A stretch of 36,487 nt of DNA from JAGXLC01 sp046545815. Its GTDB lineage: Bacteria; Bacteroidota; Bacteroidia; Bacteroidales; UBA12077. The DNA lies in NCBI GenBank assembly GCA_046545815.1, contig JBKGZA010000009.1, forward strand, positions 1 to 36,487. The letters are read 5' to 3'. Positions 1 to 8,631 of the stretch are shown here, one piece after another. Position 1 is the first letter of the stretch, and every line of letters begins with the position of its first letter. Below the pieces are notes generated by a model. The model saw nothing but the letters and a program-made list of their open reading frames with translations. It made no database searches and was not told the DNA's origin. The translations under genes and the position numbers were made by a program.

Positions 1-276
1 CCTGCCCCTTGCCTGATCACCAACAGGCATGCGTAAAGACGCTCCGGTAGCCTTTACTTCGGTTCCACGCCTGATCCCATCGGTAGCATCCAGGGCAATT
101 GCCCTTACCGTATATTCTCCTAAATGTTGCTGCGTTTCCAGAACCAGCCTGGAACCATCTTTTCTGAAAATCTCCAAAGCTTCGTATATATCAGGAAGCT
201 CCCCGCCTGACTTTTCAAAACTCACGTCAACAACCGGTCCTATAACCTGTATGATCTCTCCTTTGTTATCAGCCAT
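1..276 (-). CDS. atpD: F1F0 ATP synthase subunit beta, N-terminal part (cut by window edge)
   Basis: Catalytic beta subunit of the F1 sector, which makes ATP from ADP and phosphate at the membrane. Only the first 92 codons lie in the window; the C-terminus, with the P-loop and catalytic residues, is beyond base 1. The visible part begins MADNKGEIIQVIGPVVDVSF and continues to MPVGDQARGR, the typical beta-barrel domain of AtpD with the IGPVVDV and LRMPVGxxxxGR blocks. The ATG at 276 is the natural start because it opens directly into the conserved sequence. The gene is divergent from the small outer-membrane protein at 418, with about 140 bp between. A TAnnTTTG-like -7 element lies upstream on this strand (308-315). 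Identification is firm from family knowledge. Confidence 0.95.
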   Translation of the reverse strand, partial: MADNKGEIIQVIGPVVDVSFEKSGGELPDIYEALEIFRKDGSRLVLETQQHLGEYTVRAIALDATDGIRRGTEVKATGASLRMPVGDQARGR

Positions 277-307
277 AATGAAATATTTTATTATAAATCA
301 GAGTGAA

Positions 308-315
308 CAAATTTA
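308..315 (-). promoter_or_regulatory. Candidate -7 promoter element for atpD
   Basis: On the minus strand the bases read TAAATTTG, matching the Bacteroidota -7 consensus TAnnTTTG, about 30 bp before the atpD start. I see no convincing -33 TTTG at the usual distance, so this is a partial match in an AT-rich spacer. Confidence 0.3.
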
Positions 316-361
316 AAATTTTTATTCCTTGGTTATACGGAAATGTATTAGGGAAATTATA

Positions 362-369
362 TAATTTTG
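362..369 (+). promoter_or_regulatory. Candidate -7 promoter element for the outer-membrane protein gene
   Basis: The bases TAATTTTG fit the Bacteroidota -7 consensus TAnnTTTG and lie about 50 bp before the ATG at 418. A matching -33 element is not clear, so confidence is low. Confidence 0.3.
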
Positions 370-417
370 CTCATAAATTTTATAGGATAACCGTTATTTA
401 TGATAAATAAAAGCATT

Positions 418-840
418 ATGAAGACAAAAAAATTTCTTTTTATCATTCTGTTTTTTGGGCTCTTCAGCGTTGCAGCCCGTGCCCAGACAATTAAAGCAGG
501 GCTTGGAGACGAGTTACGGGTAAATCCTCCGGTGAGCCTCCTGACCAAAATAACCTTCGACCTGGGATTTCTTGATCCCGACCTGAGAACGTCCGCAGAC
601 TTCATTTTCCTGCCGGAATTGAGAGGAAATCTGGATATGCATTATTCCATAGTAAGTGAGACGTCAGTGACTCCCTATGGTCTCGCGGGTATAAACTTTT
701 CAAAAAGTTCAGGTTTCAACCTGGGAGGCGGAGCGAATGTCCCCATAACGGATAATCTGGATGGATTTGTTGAAGCGAAATATATTTTTAAATATGATCC
801 TCAAGCCTCATTAAAATTTGGGCTACTTTTTGTCCTTTAA
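418..840 (+). CDS. Small secreted outer-membrane beta-barrel-like protein
   Basis: Function not recognised at gene level. From the ATG at 418 the product is 140 residues. It begins MKTKKFLFIILFFGLF, a clear signal peptide, probably cut after the AxAQ at about residue 23. The rest alternates polar and hydrophobic residues with many glycines and aromatic residues (LGFLDPDLR, VTPYGLAGINFSKSSG, LGGGANVPI, VEAKYIFKY) and ends in a hydrophobic FGLLFVL, as expected for the last strand of a small porin-family barrel. An in-frame ATG at 400 would add six residues before the signal peptide; 418 is preferred because it gives a canonical signal n-region. It stops 18 bp from the convergent prenyl synthase. 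The location is well supported; the role is unknown. Confidence 0.75.
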   Translation: MKTKKFLFIILFFGLFSVAARAQTIKAGLGDELRVNPPVSLLTKITFDLGFLDPDLRTSADFIFLPELRGNLDMHYSIVSETSVTPYGLAGINFSKSSGFNLGGGANVPITDNLDGFVEAKYIFKYDPQASLKFGLLFVL

Positions 841-858
841 TAAACATGGTTGATTTTA

Positions 859-1833
859 TTATTTTTGCCTTTGCATCATATCATGAGCAAGGGCGCTTAA
901 CGGTTTTTTCTGTTTTTCACTTTTGGATAATTCATTCAGTGCATCCAAGGCGTATTTGAAATATTCCTCCGCTTTATCTTTTGTAAGTTCCTTTATTCCA
1001 AGTCTATGATAAATGGTTTTAACCTGCTGAATCTTTGCAGTGGGGGTTATCTTTCTGTTTCCAATCAGTTGGTCCAGCTCATCTTTGTCGGCTTTAGAAC
1101 CTTTTTCATAAGCCTTGATTAACAAATAGGTTTTTTTATCGGAAAGGATATCTCCTCCGATATTTTTTCCAAAAGCCTCTTCATCTCCGAAACTATCCAG
1201 GTAATCGTCCTGAAGCTGAAAAGCCATTCCCAGATTTCTGCCCAATTTAAAAAGACGATCGGAATCCCCATCATCGGCTCCACCCATCAAAGCACCCAAT
1301 TTTAGACTACAGGCAATAAGCTCCGCCGTTTTCAGCCTGATCATATTCAAATATTGCTTTTCAGAGACATCGGGATTTGTCTCAAAATTCATGTCGTATT
1401 GCTGACCTTCACAAACCCTTCTGGCAGATTGATTGAACAAACTGTACACTTCATGGGCACGTTTTCCTTTATAGTCAAATATAAAGTCGTAAGCTCTGAT
1501 AAACATGGCATCGCCGGAAAGAATGGCAGTATTGGTATCCCATTTGGCATGAACTGTAGGACTGCTCCTCCTGAGATTGGCGTTGTCCATGATATCATCA
1601 TGCACCAGCGTGAAGTTATGAAAAATTTCAACGCCTAAGGCAGGTATAATAAACGGATCAATATCACTGGTAAACAAATTCGCACCCATAAGCAAAAGCG
1701 CGGGCCTCAATCTTTTGCCACCCGTATTTAATGAATAAGAAATGGGCTCATATAATGCTCTGGGTTCATGTATAAAATTTTGTTCAGAAAGGGCCTTTTC
1801 GACCATTGCTCTAATTTCTTCAAATCTGTACAT
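859..1833 (-). CDS. Short-chain trans-prenyl diphosphate synthase (FPP/GGPP synthase type)
   Basis: Condenses isopentenyl diphosphate with an allylic diphosphate to make C15-C20 isoprenoid diphosphates in the cytoplasm. The 324-residue product has both aspartate-rich metal sites: DDIMD in the block FTLVHDDIMDNANLRR and DDYLD in QLQDDYLDSFGD, plus the early GGKRLRP substrate-binding block. A bulky Phe sits five residues before the first DDxxD, which in this family usually stops chain growth early, so a C15 or C20 product is inferred. The nearby gene at 9489-10466 is a second, long-chain member. The N-terminus MYRFEEIRAMVEKAL is typical. It could equally be called ispA; the product length cannot be fixed from sequence. 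Confidence 0.88.
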   Translation of the reverse strand: MYRFEEIRAMVEKALSEQNFIHEPRALYEPISYSLNTGGKRLRPALLLMGANLFTSDIDPFIIPALGVEIFHNFTLVHDDIMDNANLRRSSPTVHAKWDTNTAILSGDAMFIRAYDFIFDYKGKRAHEVYSLFNQSARRVCEGQQYDMNFETNPDVSEKQYLNMIRLKTAELIACSLKLGALMGGADDGDSDRLFKLGRNLGMAFQLQDDYLDSFGDEEAFGKNIGGDILSDKKTYLLIKAYEKGSKADKDELDQLIGNRKITPTAKIQQVKTIYHRLGIKELTKDKAEEYFKYALDALNELSKSEKQKKPLSALAHDMMQRQK

Positions 1834-1889
1834 AACAATGAAAGCTTATTATTATATATATAAAATTACAACAAATCCCAAAGTTATCC

Positions 1890-1907
1890 AATTTACTTCG
1901 GTAAATT
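1890..1907. other. Perfect UUCG-loop hairpin in a divergent spacer
   Basis: AATTTAC and GTAAATT flank the loop TTCG, giving a 7-bp stem closed by the very stable C(UUCG)G tetraloop. It lies between the divergent prenyl synthase and universal stress genes. Neither strand has a T-run after it, so it is not an ordinary terminator. A CAAAGTTA (minus-strand TAACTTTG, a -7 match) sits just beside it at 1879-1886. Confidence 0.4.
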
Positions 1908-2079
1908 AAAACTTATGGAATGATCCTCCGTATAAAAGTTGAGTAAGAATGATGGTATACTTTTTTGCCCAAGAATTTATAAAAGCAAAGCATCACAGGG
2001 TGGATTCTTAATTAATATATTGTTTGCAAAACCTCAAATAAATAACTAAATTTCACACATTCAATAAAATTTTCATTGT

Positions 2080-2916
2080 ATGAAAAAAGACACAATACTT
2101 GTAACATGGGATTTTACAGAAGTAAATGAAAATGCGTTGCTACACGCCATCAAACTTTCCAACTATTTGGAAAATAAGATTCAGTTAATTCACATTGTAA
2201 AGAACGGAAAACTGAAAAAAGAGGCTGAGAGAAAGCTTGAAAATGATACAGAAAGGCTTTCTGCCAAACACCAGGTCAAACTGGAGCCCGTAATCCGTGA
2301 AGGAAGTTTATTCCAGGAAATAAGCAATTATGCCTCAAATCACAACATAAGTCTGGTGGTTATGGGGACCCACGGCATTAAGGGGGTTCAAAAATTAACA
2401 GGAAGCTGGGCTTTAAAAGTTATAGTAGGTTCCAGGGTACCTTTTGTTGTTGTTCAGGGTCCGCCTTCCAAAAAGGAAATATTCAGAGATATCGTTTTCC
2501 CTCTGGATTACAAAAAAGAAACCAAACAAAAAGTTAATTGGGCGATTTTCCTGGCCAAATACTTCGACGTAAAAATTCACATCATTACACCCAAAAAAAT
2601 AAGAGATTCAAGCTTACAGAAAAAAACTAAGGTGAACGTCAATTTCGCAGAAAAGATATTCAAGAACCACAACATCAAATATGACGTTCACAACATTGAT
2701 TCTAACAATTTGGGTGAAGAAACAGTGGATTATGCCATTAAGATAGATGCCGACATGATTTTGATAATGACTACAAAAGACATTGCCTTTACGGATTACC
2801 TGCTTGGAGCCAAGGAACAATATATCATTGCCAATCAGGCACAGATACCGGTTATGTGTGCCAATCCGCGAACGGACTTAAGCAGGTACGGAAGTTTTAG
2901 CTCTACAGGAGGTTAG
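2080..2916 (+). CDS. Tandem-domain universal stress protein
   Basis: Cytoplasmic UspA-family protein of 278 residues containing two Usp domains in a row (about 1-130 and 140-270). Domain 1 opens with ILVTWDFTEVNENAL and has the nucleotide-binding loop VMGTHGIKGVQKLTGS followed by VPFVVVQ, close to the family pattern G-x2-G-x8-10-G-S. Domain 2 keeps the fold pattern (IVFPLDYKKETK, DADMILIMTT, AQIPVMCAN) but its equivalent loop lacks the glycine pattern, so it probably does not bind ATP. Tandem Usp proteins are common in this phylum and are usually tied to stress or starvation survival. It stands alone, convergent with the ABC gene. The exact role is unknown. Confidence 0.9.
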   Translation: MKKDTILVTWDFTEVNENALLHAIKLSNYLENKIQLIHIVKNGKLKKEAERKLENDTERLSAKHQVKLEPVIREGSLFQEISNYASNHNISLVVMGTHGIKGVQKLTGSWALKVIVGSRVPFVVVQGPPSKKEIFRDIVFPLDYKKETKQKVNWAIFLAKYFDVKIHIITPKKIRDSSLQKKTKVNVNFAEKIFKNHNIKYDVHNIDSNNLGEETVDYAIKIDADMILIMTTKDIAFTDYLLGAKEQYIIANQAQIPVMCANPRTDLSRYGSFSSTGG

Positions 2917-3037
2917 TAATATCCCTGTAATCCATATAAAGGAAATTATTGATAATCTTCCGCAGACCGCCGAGCAAATAATACACTTATCGAGAAATAC
3001 TTTTACTTCTGTACGTTAATTTCTGCATGCAGAATAT

Positions 3038-6000
3038 TTACCTTGTTTTCCGGATAATTCTAAACCGGAAAGAAGGAAAAAATCTGAATGATTCGGTCTC
3101 CTGTAATCCAAACAGCCTGAAAAACCTCTTTCTGCCGAGCCTTTGCAGCCGGATGCTCTCAAAGTATGATATAATCTTGTTGAGCACATCGAAATATAAT
3201 AACACATACCATCCGAATATGGCCAGCCAAATCCTGATGATATTGAACGCAAAAGTGTTGATATTCCAATCTCCGATGAATTTAGCCGGAGCAAAATAAT
3301 GCGCTCTCCCGCTCCGTGAATCTGGCAGAAGATACACAGGGTCCCTTAAATATATTATCTCCTCATCTTCGATGTAATAACTTTCTAACTGGTCGGAATT
3401 TGTAGCTAAAGTAGCCAAACGCTTATTGTGATAATTATCCTTTAATGCCTTGAATTGTTTCTCTCCTCCCAGCTCCTCAAGAAGGCTATCCTGAATGGTT
3501 TGCTTTTTATCCTTATAAGATGAATATCTGGATGAGGCTATACCGTCCAGGGTATCCAGCAATGTACGCATTTGGTTTTTAAACTTTGCCAGAGATTGCC
3601 GGTCCACCTCCCGAATCGGCTTATAATCGATATTGTAACTGTTTACCAAATGACTCATCTCATTTTTCAGCAATCCTATTCTGCTTTGGGCTGCCGGTGT
3701 AAGCGAATCGTTACTAATCTGACTTAATGCAGACTCCATAATAGGTATTCGGTAGGCCTGATCAAAAAATGTTCTGCTGATATTGGCCTCCGTTTCGTAA
3801 AAATGTTTTTCAAACTTGTTCTCTTTGAATTGAGTAACCACCAATGCTTCATAGGTCCAACGCGAAGTGATCAGATTGCCAATGACGGGTACATATTTCT
3901 CAGATTTAACCGACTGGTGCATGTTGCGAAAATCAATAACCACCCCGCTAAACAACAATTGAGGAACAAGGATTAATGGAACAAGGATGTAGATGGCTAC
4001 GATCGACTTAAACCCGGAAGAAATATTGAGTCCCACCATATTGGCCCAAAGCGCTGTAGTGAACAGGATGAAAAAGTAAGCCCATGTCATCCCTTTTATC
4101 TCCAGAATGTGATTGCCTATCAAAGTATAAGCCATCATGTGAAAGGCCGAAATAATAACCAGTACCGAAATTTTTGCATTTAAATAACTGGACCGGCTCA
4201 GATTAAGAAACTTCTCCCTCTCCAGCAATCTTTTGTCCTTGAATATCTCTTCGGCACTAATGATTAGCCCCAAGAATAAAGCCACAATAACACTCATAAA
4301 CAAAAACCCGGGAATATTGGGATTCTCCCTGAAAAGATATTCAGTCACGCCTCCTGCTATATTGGAATTTCTTGTAATAAAAGCAAGCAAAAGGGCCAAT
4401 ATTGGGGCTTCTAACGTAACAAGCAGCAAATATTGTTTGTTGGCTATTTTTGTCAGCAAATCACGTGTAAAATAGATACGAAGTTGTTTAAGGCGACTGG
4501 GTGTCTTGAAATCCGAATGCGGAATAACCGATTTATAGGGGCGTCTGATCCGCTGAATGATGGGATCAATATTTTTCATATATTTTTTATACCACTCCTC
4601 CGGTGAAATTTTCCTTTTCCGCGTAAGTTTTCCGTCTACATCCACCACGCGTGACTCTACATTCCTTAATATCTGCTCGGTTTGAATGTTCCCGCAGGTA
4701 GGGCACTCGCTTTGCTCGGAATCCACAAAATTGTTCATCCGTTTAAAATAGGTAATCGCATCCACCGGATTTCCATAATAAATGATATGACCCCCTTGAT
4801 CGATCACCAGTAATTTATCCAGCATCTTAAAAATATCCGATGACGGTTGATGTATGTTGCTGAAGATCAATCTTCCTTTAAATGTCTGCCTTTTCAACAT
4901 TAACATCACTTTTTCCGAATCGGCGGAAGATAAACCGGAAGTAGGCTCATCCACAAACAGTATGGAGGGTTCCCTCATGAGTTCGAGGGCGATATTCAGA
5001 CGCTTTCGCTGGCCGCCGCTTAAAAAGGTATTCAAAGCGTCACCCACACGCAAATCACGGGCATCATCCAGATCGAAGCTTACAAGGGAATTTTCAACAA
5101 CATCCCTTATCTGTTCTTCAGAATAATCACTGAAACAAAGTTTGGCATTATAATAAAGATTCTGAAATACGGTGAATTCTTTTACAAGTACATCATCCTG
5201 GGGAACGTAGCCAATAACCCCTTTCAGTTTGTCACTGTCTTCATGAATATCAAACCCATTTATAGTAATATTTCCTCTTTTGGGTTTCAGATTGCCATTC
5301 AAAAGGTTCAGTAAAGTAGATTTCCCGGAACCACTTCCTCCGATGATTCCAATCAGTCGGCCTGATTCTTCAGTAAGTGTAAACGGTTTAATACCGTTGG
5401 GACTGTTCCCGTATGAATATTCTATATGATTGGCATTAAATACAAAATGGGTCCTGGTGGTTTCCTGAATAAATTTTCCCGAAACCCAGGTATAATAAAC
5501 GGAACCAAATTTGGAGTTTTTGATGACACCGCCGAACGACCATATATAGGACCTGTAGGGCTTTATTGCCTGGCTGTGAAAAGTCAGGCTGTCACTTCCA
5601 TAGTAACGTAAAACAAAGGTATTGGAGCTTCTGAGATAAAGAACAATAATTTTTCCGTCCAACCGCCGGATATACATATGCTTAATATCTTTCTCCCCGG
5701 GATCGGGTTCCTCCTCAGAACTGATAATAAGCAAATTCCTGCGATTACGAATCCTGTCTATATGGCCAAAGGTATATTCCTTAAGGTCCTTGTATTCTCC
5801 CTCATCAATCTTAAGCTTTCCGGCAGTATTATCAACAAAATTGATCTCAAACCGGGTAACCTCCCTGTCAATGGATATAAAATCCAGTAAATTTATAATA
5901 ACCAGTATTTTCTGTTCTTTTTGAAGCTCTTCATTCAACTGATTGCATAAATCTATAAGCCGCTCCTCCAAGGTTCTCCCGTGAATGACATCATGTGCCG

Positions 6001-6196
6001 GATCCAGCGATTCAGGATGATAATACCGGACACGATAATCAAAATAATTCAGATACTCCTCAGCCAATTCGCTATCAAATTGCTGATTCAAATAATCTCT
6101 GATAATTTCCCGCTTATCTTCGATATCGCTTGATCTGTTTGCCTCTGAAACCAATGCAAACAATCGCAACAATGCCTTCAATATCGATTCATTCAT
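3038..6196 (-). CDS. ABCG-type ABC transporter, fused ATPase and permease with TerB-like N-terminus
   Basis: A single 1052-residue polypeptide that probably moves an unknown substrate across the inner membrane. Residues 1-135 are helical and acidic and resemble the TerB/TerB-like fold (inference). Residues about 165-270 look beta-rich and are unassigned. The ATPase domain spans about 265-480: Walker A GGSGSGKST at 286-294, LSGGQRKRLNIALEL from 392, Walker B ILFVDEPTSGL near 412-422 and switch His449 in NIHQPS. This order is typical of the ABCG family. A CPTCG pair at 498-502 may bind metal. Five or more hydrophobic segments follow, then a long soluble insert (roughly 800-970) and a last membrane pair near the C-terminus. 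The start MNESILKALLRLF is the only plausible one. It lies 154 bp downstream of the symporter gene on the same strand. Confidence 0.88.
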   Translation of the reverse strand: MNESILKALLRLFALVSEANRSSDIEDKREIIRDYLNQQFDSELAEEYLNYFDYRVRYYHPESLDPAHDVIHGRTLEERLIDLCNQLNEELQKEQKILVIINLLDFISIDREVTRFEINFVDNTAGKLKIDEGEYKDLKEYTFGHIDRIRNRRNLLIISSEEEPDPGEKDIKHMYIRRLDGKIIVLYLRSSNTFVLRYYGSDSLTFHSQAIKPYRSYIWSFGGVIKNSKFGSVYYTWVSGKFIQETTRTHFVFNANHIEYSYGNSPNGIKPFTLTEESGRLIGIIGGSGSGKSTLLNLLNGNLKPKRGNITINGFDIHEDSDKLKGVIGYVPQDDVLVKEFTVFQNLYYNAKLCFSDYSEEQIRDVVENSLVSFDLDDARDLRVGDALNTFLSGGQRKRLNIALELMREPSILFVDEPTSGLSSADSEKVMLMLKRQTFKGRLIFSNIHQPSSDIFKMLDKLLVIDQGGHIIYYGNPVDAITYFKRMNNFVDSEQSECPTCGNIQTEQILRNVESRVVDVDGKLTRKRKISPEEWYKKYMKNIDPIIQRIRRPYKSVIPHSDFKTPSRLKQLRIYFTRDLLTKIANKQYLLLVTLEAPILALLLAFITRNSNIAGGVTEYLFRENPNIPGFLFMSVIVALFLGLIISAEEIFKDKRLLEREKFLNLSRSSYLNAKISVLVIISAFHMMAYTLIGNHILEIKGMTWAYFFILFTTALWANMVGLNISSGFKSIVAIYILVPLILVPQLLFSGVVIDFRNMHQSVKSEKYVPVIGNLITSRWTYEALVVTQFKENKFEKHFYETEANISRTFFDQAYRIPIMESALSQISNDSLTPAAQSRIGLLKNEMSHLVNSYNIDYKPIREVDRQSLAKFKNQMRTLLDTLDGIASSRYSSYKDKKQTIQDSLLEELGGEKQFKALKDNYHNKRLATLATNSDQLESYYIEDEEIIYLRDPVYLLPDSRSGRAHYFAPAKFIGDWNINTFAFNIIRIWLAIFGWYVLLYFDVLNKIISYFESIRLQRLGRKRFFRLFGLQETESFRFFPSFRFRIIRKTR

Positions 6197-6350
6197 AACA
6201 CTCTGAAATAAAAATAGCCAATCAAAATTCCGGTCACAATTTAAAACGAAACCTATACCTAATCAAGCAAAACAATAAAATTAATTTTTCCCTCCAATAA
6301 TAAAAGGATTGACTGTATATATATATGTTTCGGTTCTTTCGAAAATACCC

Positions 6351-7799
6351 CTATGCATTTTGTTTATATTCGGGTTTGGGAAACATGTATGTCAAGGTTA
6401 TAAACAAGACCAGCGATGCAGTAATGCCGAATATGTTCGGGTCCAGACTAAACGGAAGACTAAATCTGGCTATTGTGAGATAAAGGGTAGTTCCACCTCC
6501 AATAAGCATAGACCAGAAGGCAGCCTGGGGACTGCTTTTCTTCCAGAACAAAGCTCCCAGAATGGGTATAAATAATCCGGAAACCATAAAGGCATAGGAA
6601 TAAAGCATCAATTGAAGCACATTTTGCATCTCAAGAGCCAGTAACAAAGCCGAACCACCTATAATAAAGGTGATTAACTGAGAAATACGCAGGACTTTTT
6701 TTGAGTTGTTTCGGAAATGAAAAATTTTATCAAGGATATCGGTCAGCACATTACCGGAAGAAGCCATAAGGCAACTATCTGCTGTTGACATGATGGCAGA
6801 AAAGTAGGCGGACATCATCAGACCCATCAGGCCAACGGGTAAAACCGTTCTGAGCAGCAAAGGCAAACCCATCTCGGAATCAATGCTCTGGATATCGGGG
6901 TATCCGAGATGGGTGAACATTCCGTTTTCCAGCCCAACCCTTGCAAAAAGACCCAGAATCACCCCCATCATAGCCATTAACGGCCATTCAAAAAGTCCGG
7001 CTATAAACCAGGCCTTCTGAGCTTCCTTTCTGCTGCGGCTGGAATATATTCTTTGATATAAAGTCATGCCCACAAACCATATCGGCACGATGGTTATCCC
7101 CCAGTTAACGAGCTCCTGCCATGAAACGTTACTAAAAGAGAGAAACTCGCCGGGAATGGTTGCTTTTATTTCCGAAATCCCTCCAATGGCATGGTAACCT
7201 AGTGGAATACCGATAAAGATCAGCCCGCTCATCAGAATGATCCATTGAATTGTATCCGTATAGATAACGGCTTTTAAGCCTCCCATCACGGTGTAAACCA
7301 CAGCAATAATCCCCATGATAATCAATGCATGGTTTAGCTCCAGATCGACAAAAGTAGCAGAAGCCAGCTTGGCGCCGGCAAGTATTTGTGAGCTGGTAAA
7401 GCCCATATATCCTATGGCGGATATAACCCCGGCTAGCAAGGCCACTCTTGGGGTATAAAACTGTTCAAATATCTGTGGGAATGTAAACAGCTTGATCTCG
7501 TGAGACAATTTGCTAACCTTTGGGATGAGGAAGACAGCACTAAGCCATGCCCCAACCAGGCCGGTGAAGAGCATCCATGACCCAGCGATACCCATAATGA
7601 ATCCCAGGCCTCCCAGACCTATGGAAAAGCCGCCACCTACATCGGTAGCCACAACAGAGAGGCCCACGTGAAGGCTGCCCATGTTCCTGCCCCCAACGTA
7701 ATAATCATCCGTATCTTTGTTCCTGCGAAGGAAAAAATATCCCACCCCCAACATAACTACCATATAAAGTATAAAAATCGACAGGTCGATAAAATGCAT
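6351..7799 (-). CDS. Sodium:solute symporter (SSS family)
   Basis: Inner-membrane Na+-coupled uptake protein of 482 residues with about 13 hydrophobic helices. Family signs are the N-terminal FILYMVVMLGVGYFFLRR with DDYYVGGRNMG directly after it, the GLSVVATDVGGG block of helix 1, and the AIMSTADSCLMASSGNVLTDI segment of helix 8, which carries the Ser/Thr residues of the Na2 site. The substrate cannot be read from sequence: members of this family carry proline, sugars, pantothenate, sialic acid and others. It is divergent from dtd across a 244-bp spacer and precedes the ABC gene on the same strand; no catabolic neighbour points to a substrate. Confidence 0.9.
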   Translation of the reverse strand: MHFIDLSIFILYMVVMLGVGYFFLRRNKDTDDYYVGGRNMGSLHVGLSVVATDVGGGFSIGLGGLGFIMGIAGSWMLFTGLVGAWLSAVFLIPKVSKLSHEIKLFTFPQIFEQFYTPRVALLAGVISAIGYMGFTSSQILAGAKLASATFVDLELNHALIIMGIIAVVYTVMGGLKAVIYTDTIQWIILMSGLIFIGIPLGYHAIGGISEIKATIPGEFLSFSNVSWQELVNWGITIVPIWFVGMTLYQRIYSSRSRKEAQKAWFIAGLFEWPLMAMMGVILGLFARVGLENGMFTHLGYPDIQSIDSEMGLPLLLRTVLPVGLMGLMMSAYFSAIMSTADSCLMASSGNVLTDILDKIFHFRNNSKKVLRISQLITFIIGGSALLLALEMQNVLQLMLYSYAFMVSGLFIPILGALFWKKSSPQAAFWSMLIGGGTTLYLTIARFSLPFSLDPNIFGITASLVLFITLTYMFPKPEYKQNA

Positions 7800-8043
7800 G
7801 ACTCAATAAATTTTTGTTGAAATGGCTAAATAAAACAAATATCTTGTTAAAAAACAAACACATGCTGCAACAAGGGTAGAAAAAATCAACCTTACAGGCT
7901 AATATTAGAACAATTAAACTATAATTTGATAAGGGATATTTTTAAATCCGTGTCGAAAACGCTATTTTTATACCAGAAGTGTTCAAGAATAATTCTGACA
8001 TGATTGATAATCAAACTATTTACAATCGCAAAAAAACATCCCT

Positions 8044-8499
8044 ATGAGGGCTCTTATACAGCGTGTGAATGATGCTTCGGTAACCATCAAAAACCAGGTG
8101 AAGTCGAATATCGGGAAAGGACTGCTGGTATTTTTGGGAATAGAAGAAGAAGACAATCAGGAAGATATCCGGTGGCTGAGCAACAAAATCTCCCAGCTAA
8201 GAATTTTTGAGGACGCTCAGGGTCAGATGAACCTATCGGTCAATGGTGTGGACGGCGAGATAATGGTCATCAGTCAGTTCACCTTACATGCCAAAACCAA
8301 AAAAGGCACACGGCCTTCTTACAGCAGGGCTGCAAAACCGGATACGGCTATACCCCTTTATGAACAATTTATCGGACAAATGGAAAAAGATACAGGTAAG
8401 GAAGTCAAATCAGGTGAATTCGGTGCCTATATGCAAATTAAACTGGAAAATGACGGGCCAGTGACCATCATGATTGACACCAAAAATAAAAACCTGTAA
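8044..8499 (+). CDS. dtd: D-aminoacyl-tRNA deacylase
   Basis: Hydrolyses D-amino acids (and glycine mischarged on tRNA-Ala) from tRNA, keeping them out of proteins. The 151-residue product is full length for the family. It opens MRALIQRVNDASVTI and has both active-site signatures: SQFTL with Thr80 and the cross-subunit GPVT motif at 138-141 (NDGPVTIMID). GTRPSYSRAA is also typical. It stands 132 bp before deoC on the same strand, a pairing seen in Bacteroidota where uvrC, dtd, mazG and deoC often group; mazG is not here. The start is unambiguous. Confidence 0.96.
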   Translation: MRALIQRVNDASVTIKNQVKSNIGKGLLVFLGIEEEDNQEDIRWLSNKISQLRIFEDAQGQMNLSVNGVDGEIMVISQFTLHAKTKKGTRPSYSRAAKPDTAIPLYEQFIGQMEKDTGKEVKSGEFGAYMQIKLENDGPVTIMIDTKNKNL

Positions 8500-8631
8500 T
8501 TTTCGGGATAAAAGACATATAAGTTATTATAAATACATTACAAACATTTTCCGCGCTGCTATCTCATTCAAAAATTTGTTAAATTTGATCTTAAACTGAC
8601 AACAACCAAATAACAAACTTTGACAAAAGCT

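Noticed and set aside
3021..3034. TTCTGCATGCAGAA palindrome after the ABC gene
   Set aside because: No loop and no T-run; 14-bp palindromes of this kind occur by chance at this scale.
3016..3299. Overlapping frames on both strands at the end of the ABC gene
   Set aside because: Shadows of the ABC gene's 3' end without family similarity.
7665..7670. CACGTG inside the symporter gene
   Set aside because: The flanking bases do not match the ParB consensus. The CACGTG at 4462-4467 fails the same way.
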